A stretch of DNA of 64,000 nt from Serratia odorifera (lineage in GTDB: Bacteria; Pseudomonadota; Gammaproteobacteria; Enterobacterales; Enterobacteriaceae). The position numbers and the translations under genes are program-made. Numbering within the stretch: position 1 is the first letter of the stretch; each line of letters begins with the position of its first letter. The stretch is taken from assembly GCF_900635445.1 (NCBI RefSeq), contig NZ_LR134117.1, forward strand, positions 2,542,001-2,606,000. The letters are read 5' to 3'. Shown in pieces: positions 37,963 to 48,886 of the stretch. Below the pieces are notes generated by a model, which was given only the letters and a program-made list of their open reading frames with translations, did no database searches and was not told where the DNA came from.

Positions 37963-38399
37963 ACTCGCAGCGGCAGCGGGGCGGCAGTGCGTTGGCTGCG
38001 GTGATGCTGCTGCTGGCGATGGGGCTGATGCTGTTAACTGCCCAGCAGCGGCAACTGGACAACGCTCTGTTGCTGGCGGCCGATCAGCAGCGTTATCTGG
38101 TGGCGTATAATCAGGCGTCGTCGGCGCTGAATTGGGGCCTGGTGCAGCCATGGCCGGTCGCTCGGCTGAACGTGCAACGCTGGCATTGTCTGCGTCATAT
38201 GGCTGAGTTGCAGGTCTGCGGCAGAATGTCGGCTCGGGCCGGGATCGTGCTGCTGCGCGGCCGGGGAACGCTGGCTGGCGATCGGCCGCTTTGGCTCTAC
38301 CAGTTGGCGACGCCAGACGACCAGGGCAAACTGGCCGCGGTAGTCGGCGGGCGCCTGGATTTCTGCCCGGAAAGAAACGAGGCCGACTGTGCGGACTGA
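37959..38399 (+). CDS. ygdB: YgdB, pilin-associated protein
   Basis: 146 residues. Short basic leader (MNSQRQRGGS) followed by one hydrophobic helix ALAAVMLLLAMGLMLLTAQQ, resembling PilX/GspK-like minor pilins that lack the +5 glutamate. Cysteines at HCLRHM, QVCGRM and DFCPE may pair. The start overlaps the ppdB stop in ATGA, and ppdC starts within its last codons. Assigned by position and pattern. Confidence 0.85.
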   Translation: MNSQRQRGGSALAAVMLLLAMGLMLLTAQQRQLDNALLLAADQQRYLVAYNQASSALNWGLVQPWPVARLNVQRWHCLRHMAELQVCGRMSARAGIVLLRGRGTLAGDRPLWLYQLATPDDQGKLAAVVGGRLDFCPERNEADCAD

Positions 38400-38820
38400 G
38401 TCGATAGCGGCCGATGCGGCGCCTCAACGCGGCTTCAGCCTGCCTGAGGTGTTAATTGCCGCGCTGTTGTTCTCGGTGTCGTTACTCGGCCTGTTGCAGT
38501 ACCATCAGGTATTGTTACAGGGATTTCAGCGCCAATGGCAATCTCGCCAGGCCTGGGCATTGGCGCATCAACAGTTGGAGCGTGATGCCGCCGGCCTTGA
38601 GGGGGTGGAGACGCTTGCCCCCGGCTGGCGACGTGAACTACAGCACAGTGGCGAAGATGGCGCTTGCCATCGGCTGACGGTCACGATACAAACCCCGCAA
38701 CGACAGCGGATCCAGCTTGGCCGCTGGTATTGCGACGGCGATTTGCCTGGCGGCAGCGGTGGTCACCGATCGGGGCAGCCAGCGACGGTACCGTTGCGCC
38801 ACGCGGGCGTGAAACAGTGA
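38389..38820 (+). CDS. ppdC: Prepilin-like protein PpdC
   Basis: 143 residues from GTG 38389, inside the ygdB end. Leader ends QRG before FSLPEVLIAALLFSVSLLGLLQY, a canonical prepilin helix. The product keeps EDGACHRL and GRWYC, where E. coli PpdC ends soon after; the last 25 residues (GGSGGHRSGQ...) look unlike coding family sequence and may reflect either lineage extension or an unnoticed indel near the stop. Last gene of the prepilin group; recC follows 65 bp downstream. Confidence 0.8.
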   Translation: MRTESIAADAAPQRGFSLPEVLIAALLFSVSLLGLLQYHQVLLQGFQRQWQSRQAWALAHQQLERDAAGLEGVETLAPGWRRELQHSGEDGACHRLTVTIQTPQRQRIQLGRWYCDGDLPGGSGGHRSGQPATVPLRHAGVKQ

Positions 38821-38885
38821 CGCGGCGCCAGCGTGGCGTCAGAGCCGCGCTATTTTTTACAGTATGACGGGTTTAAAGGAGTCTC

Positions 38886-41800
38886 ATGTTCACGGTTTAC
38901 CATTCCAATCAGCTGGATTTGCTGAAGACGCTGACCAGTGCGTTGATCGACAGAGAACCGTTGGCCGATCCTTTTCAAGCGGAAGTCATACTGGTTCAGA
39001 GCCCCGGCATGGCGCAGTGGTTGCAGATGCAACTGGCCGAACAGTTCGGTATTGCCGCCAATATCGCCTTCCCGTTGCCGGCATCGTTTATCTGGGAAAT
39101 GTTCACCCGCGTATTGCCCGGTATCCCGCAGGAGAGCGCCTTCAGTAAAGACGCCATGACCTGGAAACTGATGTGGCTGCTGCCGGATATGCTGACCGAG
39201 CCGGAGTTTGTGTCGTTACAGCATTATCTGTCCGACGGACGACGACAAGCGCAAAATCCATCAGTTGGCCGGGCGAGTGGCCGATCTGTTTGACCAATAT
39301 CTGGTGTATCGGCCGCAGTGGCTGGAAAGCTGGCAACGCGGCGAGCGTATCGACGCCCTGTCAGAGGCGCAGCAATGGCAGGCGCCGTTATGGGCACGCC
39401 TGGTGGAGTACACCCGGCAGCTTGGGCAGCCGGAGTGGCACCGAGCCAATCTGTACCGGCGTTTCATCAGCACCCTGGAACAGGCACAAACCTGCCCGCC
39501 GGGCTTGCCACCACGGGTGTTTATCTGCGGCATTTCGGCGCTGCCGCCGATCTACCTTGAGGCGTTGCAGGCGTTGGGCAAACATATCGATATTCATCTT
39601 ATGTTCACCAACCCGTGCCGTTACTACTGGGGCGATATTCAGGATTATGCGTTCCTGGCGCGGCTGCAAAGCCGTAAACGCCGCCATCACCAGCAGGCGC
39701 GCGAACAGGGGCTATTCCGCCAGCCGGAGCAGGCCGCACAGCTGTTTGACGCCGACGGTGAACAGCGCTTGAGCAACCCGCTGCTGGCCTCCTGGGGCAA
39801 GCTGGGGCGCGACCATTTGTACCTGCTGGCGCAGATGGCGTCGTTGCAGGAGGTTGACGCCTTTGTGGATATTGCGCCGGACAACCTGCTGCATGCCATT
39901 CAGCACGACATGCTGGAGCTGGAGGATCACGCGATTATCGGCACCACGGCGCAAACGCTGGAGCGCAGCGACAACAAGCGTACGCTCGATCCCGCCGATC
40001 GCTCCATCAGCCTGCACGCCTGCCATAGTCCACAACGCGAGGTGGAGGTGCTGCACGACAGACTGCTGGCGATGCTGGCGGAGGATCCGCAGATGACGCC
40101 GCGTGACATCATCGTGATGGTGGCCGACATCGACAGCTATACGCCGTACATTCAGGCAGTATTCGGTAATGCGCCGCCGGAGCGCTATTTGCCGTTCGCC
40201 ATTTCCGACCGGAAAGCACGACAGGCTCACCCTGCCTTGCAGGCGTTTATTTCACTGCTGGATCTGCCGCAGAGTCGTTTTTCTGCTGAACAGGTGCTGG
40301 CGTTGCTGGAGGTTCCGGCGCTGGCGGCGCGCTTCGCCATCGATGAAGAGGGGCTGCGTCTGTTGCGTCGCTGGGTCAGCGAATCCGGTGTACGCTGGGG
40401 GCTGGACGATGACAACGTGCGTCAACTGGCGCTGCCGGCCACCGGCCAGCACACCTGGCAGTTCGGCATCACGCGCATGCTGCTCGGTTATGCGATGGAC
40501 AGCAATATCGGCGACTGGCAAGGCGTCTTGCCGTATGACGAGTCGAGCGGGTTGGCGGCGGAGCTGGCCGGACAACTGGCGGAGCTGTTGGCGCAGCTTG
40601 CCGACTGGCGGCAACGGTTGGGCGAAGCACGTACGCTGGCGGAGTGGCTGCCGCTATGCCGCCGATTGCTGGACAGTTTTTTTGCCGCCGATGCCGACAC
40701 GGAAGTGATACTGGCGCTGATCGAACAGCAGTGGCAGCAGGTGATCGAGTTCGGCCAGGGGGCGCGTTACCCCGACGCGGTACCCCTGACGCTGTTGCGA
40801 GACGAGCTGGCAGCACGGCTCGACCAGGAGCGTATCAGCCAGCGTTTTCTGGCTGGGCAAATCAATTTCTGCACCTTGATGCCGATGCGCTCCATTCCGT
40901 TCAAGGTAGTATGCCTGCTGGGCATGAACGACGGCGTTTACCCGCGCACCCTGCCACCGCTGGGCTTTGACCTGATGGCTCAACAGGTCAAGCGTGGCGA
41001 TCGCAGCCGGCGCGACGATGACCGCTACCTGTTCCTTGAGGCCATCCTGTCGGCGCAGCAGCAGCTGTATATCAGCTTTATCGGCCGGTCGATTCAGGAT
41101 AATAGCGAGCGTTATCCCTCGGTGCTGGTGACCGAGTTGCTGGAGTATCTGCAACAAAGCTATTGTTTACCGGGCGATGAGCACCTGGACGCCGACGGCA
41201 GCGCGCAGCGGGTCGGTGAGCATTTGCTGCGCTGGCATGCCCGCATGCCGTTCGCCGTAGAGAACTTTCTGCCGGAGGCCGAAGCGCAGAGCTACGCTGC
41301 CGAATGGCTACCGGCTGCCGACCGGCGCGGTGAAGCGCACCCGGTGTTCAATCAGCCGCTGCCGCTAGAACCGCAGACGCAGCTATCACTTGACGATCTG
41401 CTGCGTTTCTATCGCCATCCGATCCGCGCCTTCTTCCAATTGCGCCTGGGGGTCAACTTCATTCTGGAAGAAACCGAACTGGCGGATGAGGAACCGTTCA
41501 CGCTGGACAACCTCAGCCGCTATCAATTCAACAATCAGCTGCTGAACACGCTGATTGAAGACCAGGATGCGACGCGGCTGTATCAGCGGATACGCGCTTC
41601 CGGCGGTTTGCCGTACGGCCCGTTTGGCGAGATCTACTGGCAAAAACAGCAAGAGGAAATGAGCGAACTGGCAGCGCAGGTACGCGAAGAAAGGCGGGAA
41701 AGCAGTAGCCTGGAGCTGGATCTCGACATCGCCGGCGTGCGCCTTGGCGGCTGGCTGCATCAGGTGCAGCACGACGGTCTGCTGCGTTGGCGGCCAGCGA

Positions 41801-42258
41801 CGCTGTCTGCGGTCGACGGTATCTTGCTGTGGCTGGAACACCTGGCCTATTGCTGTGCCGGCGGCGAGGGTGAAAGCCGGATGTTCGGACGCAAGAACGC
41901 CGTCTGGCGTTTTGCCGCATTGCCGCCAGAGGCTGCGCGAGCCCAGCTTGCCGAGCTGATCGCCGGTTATCAGCGCGGGCTGTGTGAACCGCTGATGCTG
42001 CTGAACAAAAGCGGCTGGGCGTGGTTAAGCCAGTGCTATCAGCAGGACTCACAGCAGATTGATTGGGGCGAGGAGGCGCAGGCCAAGGCGCGGGCCAAAC
42101 TGCTGCTGGCATGGCAGGGCGATCAGCGCATTCCCGGCGAGGGGGAGGATCCGTATATTCAGCGGGTATTCCGTCAGTTGGACAACGCCACGCTGGCACA
42201 AATTGTGGCGGAAACAGAGCGTTACCTGCTGCCGGTGGCTCGCCATAATATAGGGTGA
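38886..42258 (+). CDS. recC: Exodeoxyribonuclease V gamma subunit RecC (single frameshift)
   Basis: RecC recognises Chi and splits duplex strands in RecBCD. The N-terminus MFTVYHSNQLDLLKTLTSAL, QSPGMAQWLQMQLAEQFGIAAN, then FLAGQINFCTLMPMRSIPFKVVCLLGMNDG and YPSVLVTELLEYL follow E. coli RecC. An extra G at about 39236-39240 interrupts a GAC-repeat (SDDDDKRK) near residue 118; without it the protein is 1123 residues (E. coli 1122). Part of recC-ptrA-recB-recD. Confidence 0.96.
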
Positions 42259-42438
42259 TCGTCACCGGGTGGTACTGGTTGTCGGGAGATGGTAAAAATA
42301 AACTGGTTTATATTCAACCTTCAGGGTTGTTTCCGGTCTTACATAAGATATCGGCATATAGCTTTGCTGTTTTTTGATGAGCGGCGGGGTCGTCAGGGAT
42401 GTGGCGAAACCGCGCCTGAATAGGGGTTTATTTTGGAT

Positions 42439-45327
42439 ATGCGCAGACGATTGGCCCGCCTCAGCGGGTTGATGTTGGTAGTACTATTTTGGGCACCGTT
42501 AAGCTGGGCCGCACAGGGATGGCAACCGCTGGCGGAGAAAATCCACAAGAGCGATCACGATCCGCGCCATTACCAGGCGATCAAACTGGATAACGGCATG
42601 ACGGTGCTGCTGGTTTCCGATCCGCAGGCGCCGAAGTCGTTGGCTGCGTTGGCGTTGCCGGTAGGGTCGCTGGAAGATCCCGACAGCCAGCTTGGTCTGG
42701 CACATTATCTGGAACATATGGTTCTGATGGGCTCCAAGCGTTACCCGGAACCGGAAAACCTGTCCGAATTTCTCAAGAAGCATGGCGGCAGCCACAACGC
42801 CAGTACCGCGTCGTACCGTACCGCTTTTTACCTGGAAGTGGAAAACGATGCGCTCGAACCGGCGGTTGACCGCATGGCGGATGCCATTGCCGAGCCGTTG
42901 CTCGATCCCGGCAATGCCGACAAAGAGCGCAATGCGGTGAATGCCGAATTAACCATGGCGCGTTCACGCGACGGTATGCGCATGGCACAGGTCGGCGCGG
43001 AAACGCTAAATCCGGCGCACCCGAGCGCACGCTTTTCCGGCGGCAATCTGGATACGCTCAAGGATAAACCCGGCAGCAAACTGCACGATGAACTGACGGC
43101 GTTCTACCAGCGCTACTATTCCGCCAATCTGATGATGGGCGTGCTGTACAGCAATCAGCCGTTGCCACAGTTGGCCACGCTGGCGGCAAAAACCTTTGGC
43201 CGCGTACCTAACCATAATGCCAGCGTTGCGCCGATTACCGTTCCGGCGGTCACCAAACAGCAGCAGGGTATCATTATTCATTACGTGCCTGCCCAACCGC
43301 GCAAACAGCTGAAGGTCGAGTTCCGCATTGATAACAACAGTGCGGCGTTCCGCAGCAAGACCGATACCTACATCAGTTATCTGATCGGCAACCGCAGCCA
43401 AAACACGCTGTCAGACTGGTTGCAGAAACAGGGGCTGGCAGACGCCATTAATGCCGGCGCCGATCCGATGGTCGATCGCAATGGCGGCGTGTTTTCCATC
43501 AGCGTGTCACTCACCGACAAAGGGTTGGCCCAGCGTGACGAGGTGGTGGCGGCTATCTTCAATTATTTGAAAATGCTGCGCAGTGAAGGCGTCAAAAAAA
43601 GCTACTTCGACGAAATCTCGCACGTGCTGAATCTGGATTTCCGCTACCCGTCGATTACTCGCGATATGGACTATATCGAATGGCTGGTGGATACCATGTT
43701 GCGCGTGCCGGTTGAGCATACGCTGGATGCGCCTTATCTGGCAGATCGATACGATCCGCAAGCCATAGCGCAGCGACTGGAGGAAATGACGCCGCAAAAC
43801 GCGCGCATCTGGTTTATCAGCCCGAATGAACCTCACGATAAAATGGCGTATTTCGTTAACGCGCCTTATCAGGTCAATAAAATCGACGCCGCGCGGTTTG
43901 AGCAATGGCAGCAGTTGGGGCAGGGGATCAGCCTGTCATTGCCCGCGCTGAATCCGTATATCCCGGATGATTTCACGCTCAACCAACCCTCGCATGCGTT
44001 CACCAAGCCCGAACTGGTGGTCAATCAGCCGGGCTGCGTGTGCTGTATATGCCGAGCCGTTATTTTGCCGATGAGCCGAAAGCCGATGTCACCGTGGCGT
44101 TCCGCAACGCCAAAACCATGGATTCCGCTCGCAATCAGGTGTTGTTCTCGCTGACTGACTACCTGGCGGGCATTGCCCTCGACCAACTGAGCTATCAGGC
44201 GTCGGTGGGTGGCTTGAGCTTCTCTACCTCGCCGGACAATGGCCTGTTGTTTAATGCCAACGGCTTTACCCAGCGGTTGCCACAGCTGCTGACTACCCTG
44301 ATTGAAGGTTATTCGAGCTTTACACCGACCGAAGACCAGTTGCAACAGGCCAAGTCCTGGTATCTGGAACAGCTGGACGCCGCGGAAAAGGGCAAGGCGT
44401 TTGAGCTGGCGATGCAACGGTGCAGATGCTTTCTCGCGTGCCGTACAGCGAGCGCAGCGAACGCCGCAACCTGTTGCAGACCCTGACGCTGCAAGACGTG
44501 CTGACCTACCGCAACGCGTTGCTGGCTGAAGCGACACCTGAACTGCTGGTGGTCGCAACATGAGCAAGCAGCAGGTGGATACGCTGGCTTCCTCGCTGAA
44601 ACAGCGTTTGGGCTGTAGCGGCGAGACCTGGTGGCACGGCGAAGACGTGCAAATTGCCAAGCGGCAGTTGGCCAGCCTGCAACGTCCGGGCAGCAGCACC
44701 GATTCGGCGCTGGCGGCGGTGTATGTACCGACCGGCTATCAAGAGGTCACCGGCATGGCTTACAGCTCATTGCTCGGACAGATTATCCAGCCATGGTTCT
44801 ATAGCCAGTTGCGTACCCAGGAACAGTTGGGGTATGCGGTATTCGCCTTCCCAATGTCGGTGGGGGCGGCAGTGGGGGCTGGGCTTCCTGCTGCCAAAGC
44901 AACAGCAAACAGCCGGCTTACCTGTATCAGCGTTATCAGGACTTCTATCCGAAGGCCGAGCAGCGCCTGCGCGACATGAGTGAGGCCGACTTCGCCCAGT
45001 ATCAGCAGGCGCTGATTAACGAACTGAAGCAGCGTCCGCAGACCTTGAGCGAAGAGGCCAGCCGCTTTAGCAATGATTTTGAATCGCGGTAACTTTGCCT
45101 TTGACACCCGCGAGAAATTGATCGCCCAGGTACAGCAGCTGACGCCGGCCAAACTGGCGGACTTTTTCCACCAGGCGGTGATTGAGCCGAACGGCCTGGC
45201 GGTGTTGTCGCAGGTCAGCGGCAGCAGTCAGGATAAAGCCGATTATGCGGCGCCGCAGGGCTGGCAGTCGATGCCGAATGCGTCGGCGCTCCAGCAAACG
45301 CTGCCGCGTAAGGTCGCGACGCCATGA
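42439..45327 (+). CDS. ptrA: Protease III, pitrilysin PtrA (six frameshifts)
   Basis: A periplasmic zinc M16 protease that degrades small peptides. A signal peptide (about 1-26, SWA-AQG) precedes the inverted zinc motif HYLEH at 89-93 with the downstream NAVNAELTMARSRDG glutamate. Breaks: missing bases near 44033, 44420 and 44555; extra bases near 44868, 44918 and 45081. Recovered C-terminal pieces (YMPSRYFADEPKADV, EQLGYAVFAFPMSVG, LTPAKLADFFHQAVIEP) are well conserved. The indels cancel, and ATG 42439 then gives 962 residues, exactly the E. coli length. A TTG at 42433 is an alternative start better spaced from AGGGG. Its stop overlaps the recB start. Confidence 0.94.
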
Positions 45328-48300
45328 CAACCAGCACCCCCGCAGAGGCTCGATCCGCTGACGTTGCCGCTGTTTGGCGAACGACTGATTGAAGCGTCGG
45401 CAGGGACCGGGAAAACCTTCACCATCGGCGCGTTATATCTGCGCCTGTTGCTGGGGTTGGGCAAGCAGGCGGCTTTCCCGCGGCCGCTGACGGTAGAGGA
45501 AATCCTGGTGGTGACCTTTACCGAAGCGGCGACCGAAGAGCTGCGCAGCCGGATACGCAGCAATATCCACGGTCTGCGCATTGCCTGCGTACGCGGCCGG
45601 GAACAGTGCACCGATCCGCTGTTTTCCGCTCTGATGGCGGAAATCGACGATCTGGCCGACGCCGCGGCGCAGTTGCTGGCGGCGGAGCGGCAGATGGACG
45701 AGGCGGCGATCTTTACCATTCACGGTTTCTGCCAGCGGATGCTGGCACACAATGCCTTCGAGTCCGGGATTCTGTTTGAACAAACGCTGATTCAGGATGA
45801 GCTGCCGCTGCGCCGTCAGGCCTGCGCCGACTTTTGGCGGCGGCAATGCTATCCGTTGCCGCTGGCGGTAGCCCGCGCGGTCAGTCAGGAATGGAGTGGA
45901 CCGGAGGCGTTACTGGCCGATCTGGCCGGCTATCTGCACGGCGAAGCGCCCACCCTGCGACAACCGCCTAAAGACGATGAAACGGTGTTGATGCGTCACG
46001 AGCAAATCGTGGCGCGTATTGAGCAGATAAAAGCGCAATGGCAAGCGGCCGCGCCGGATTTGGAAGCGCTGATTAGCGCTTCCGGCGTTGATAAACGCAG
46101 CTACAGCAGTAAGCATTTACCTAACTGGCTGGGCAAGGTTGGCGAATGGAGCGCATTGGCCACCCAGGATTATCAACTGCCGAAAGAGCTGGAAAAGTTC
46201 CGCCAATCGACGCTACTGGAAAAAACCAAAAAAGGCGAGCCACCGCGACACCCGCTGTTTGTGGCCATCGATAGCCTGTTTGACCAACCGCTGACGCTGC
46301 GTGATCTGATCATGGCGCGCGCGCTGAGCGAAATCCGCACCTCAATCCAACAGGAAAAGCGTCAACGCGCTGAACTGGGTTTTGACGACCTGCTTGGTCG
46401 CCTGGATGCGGCGTTACAAAGCGCCGGTGGGGAACAGCTGGCGCAGGCGATTCGTCAGCGCTTTCCGGTGGCGATGATCGATGAGTTTCAGGATACCGAT
46501 CCGCAGCAGTATCGCATTTTCCAAAAGCTGTACGTCGGACGCGAACAGTGTGGTCTGTTGCTGATCGGCGATCCCAAACAGGCCATTTATGCCTTCCGCG
46601 GGGCGGATATTTTCACCTATATGCGTGCTCGCTCAGAGGTAAGCGCCCACTATACGCTAGAGACTAACTGGCGTTCGTCTCCGGCCATGGTAGACAGCGT
46701 CAATAAGCTGTTTTCGCAGGTTGGACAGCCGTTCCTGTTTGGCCAGATCCCGTTTGTTGCCGTGGCCGCTGCCGCTAAAAATCAGGGGTTGGGGTTCGAA
46801 CTCCAGGCGACCGTACAGCCGGCGCTGCATTTTTGGTTACAGCAGGGCGAAGGTGTGGGAGTAAGTGATTACCAACAGATGATGGCGCGCTGGTGTGCGG
46901 CGCAGATCCGTGACTGGCTGAGCGCCGGCCAGCGCGGTGAAGCCTGGTTGCTTAACGGTGCACAGCGCCGTGCGGTGCAGGCGTCGGATATCACCATTCT
47001 GGTACGCAGCCGCGCCGAAGCCGCGCTGGTGCGCGATGCCCTGAGCCAATTGGCCATCCCGTCGGTGTATCTTTCCAACCGCGACAGCGTCTTTGACACG
47101 CCGGAGGCCAAGGATTTGCTGTGGCTTTTGCAGGCGGTATTGGCGCCTGAACAGGAACGTACGCTGCGTAGCGCGATGGCGACCGGACTATTGGGGCTGG
47201 ACGCGCCGACGCTGGACGCGCTGAACCATGACGAACGTGCCTGGGATCTATTGGTCAATGAATTTGACGGCTATCGCAGCCACTGGCAGCGGCGCGGCGT
47301 ACTGCCGATGCTGCGTGAAGTCATGACGCGCCGTCATCTGGCGGAGAACCTGCTGGCCAGTCCCGGCGGCGAGCGTCGTCTGACCGATGTGATGCATCTG
47401 GGTGAACTGTTGCAGGAAACCTCCGCGCAGCTCGACAGCGAACATGCGCTGGTGCGCTGGCTGGCGCAGCAGATTGCCCAGCCTAACCGCCAGTCGGACA
47501 ATCAACAGTTGCGTCTGGAAAGCGATCGCCACCTGGTGCAGGTGATCACTATCCATAAGTCCAAGGGGCTGGAATATCCGCTGGTCTGGCTGCCGTTTGT
47601 CGGCAATTTCCGCCAGCAGCAACAGGTGCTGTATCACGATCGCAATAATTTCAAGGCATTGCTCGATCTTAATGCCAATGAAGAAAGCCTCGCCTGGGCC
47701 GAAGAAGAGCGGTTGGCGGAAGATCTGCGCCTGCTGTACGTCGCACTGACCCGTTCGGTCTATCACTGCAGCATTGGCATTGCTCCGTTGATTCAGGGGA
47801 CGCGCAAGAAGCAGGGCGACACCGATTTGCACCGCAGTGCACTGGGCTATCTGGTGCAGGCCGGGCAAGCCGGCGATGCCAGCTATCTGCAGCAACGTTT
47901 GCAACAGTTGACCGGCGACGGCGTCGCGCTGTCGCCGGTGGACGAGCCTGATCCGCAACCGTGGCAAGCGCAAGCCGAGGCAGCGGCCGAACTGACCGCC
48001 CGCCGCTTTACTCGCCAGGTACAGGATTACTGGCGAGTCACCAGTTATACCGGTCTGCAACAGCATGGGGCGGCGGGAATCACCCAGGATCTGCTGCCGC
48101 GGCTGGATGTGGATGCCGCCGGCGAGCAAGCCGCAGACGGTGAGCCGGCGCTTACTCCGCATACTTTTCCTCGCGGCGCGGCACCCGGAACCTTCTTGCA
48201 CAGCCTGTTCGAAACGCTGGATTTCAGCCAACCGCTGGACGCCGACTGGCTGCTGGAGCAGTTGCGTTTGCACGGCTATGACGACCATTGGCTGCCGGTG

Positions 48301-48886
48301 TTGCAGGACTGGATGCAGGTCTTGCTGCACACCCGGCTCAACGACAGCGGGGTATCGCTGGCGATGCTGGCGCCGCAGGCCAAACAGGCTGAGTTGCAGT
48401 TCTACCTGCCGATAGGTGACCTGCTGCGCGCCGATGCGCTGGATGCGCTGACCCAAACGTTACGATCCGCTGTCTGCCCGCTGTCCTGCACTGGACTTTC
48501 AGCAGGTGCAGGGCATGCTGAAGGGCTTTATCGATTTGGTATTCTGCTGGCAGGGGAAGTATTACCTGCTGGACTATAAGTCCAACTGGTTGGGAGAGGA
48601 CAGCAGCGCCTATACCCAGCCGGCAATGGCGCAGGCGATGGCCGAACATCGCTACGACCTGCAATATCAGCTCTACACGCTGGCATTGCACCGTTACCTG
48701 CGGCACCGTCTGGCGGATTACGATTATCAGCGCCATTTTGGTGGCGTGATTTATCTGTTTTTGCGCGGCGTCGCTGCCGAACACCCTGGCAACGGCATCT
48801 TTTCCTGCCGTCCGGACGGTGAACTGGTCATGGGAATGGATCGGCTGTTCAGCGGCGTATCCCGTGCAACGGAGGCCGAGCAATGA
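45324..48886 (+). CDS. recB: Exodeoxyribonuclease V beta subunit RecB (two frameshifts)
   Basis: The 3'-5' helicase and nuclease subunit. Walker A ERLIEASAGTGKTFT near residue 20-35, motif II IDEFQDTDPQQYRIF, GDPKQAIYAFRGADIFTYM, HKSKGLEYPLVWLPF and, in the C-terminal nuclease domain, MLKGFIDLVFCWQGKYYLLDYKSNWLG with the catalytic Asp and Asp-Tyr-Lys. Extra bases near 45346 (codon 8) and 48460 break the frame; corrected length 1186 (E. coli 1180). ATG overlaps the ptrA stop, and the stop overlaps the recD ATG, so the three are translationally coupled. Confidence 0.95.

Noticed and set aside
42439..45327. ptrA as a decayed pseudogene
   Set aside because: Six indels sum to zero and give exactly 962 residues with all motifs conserved between breaks; no nonsense or missense decay is evident.
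45324..48886. Programmed ribosomal frameshifting in recB, thyA, lgt or recC
   Set aside because: No slippery heptamer or downstream structure at the junctions, the sites differ between genes, and the orthologues have no frameshifting.
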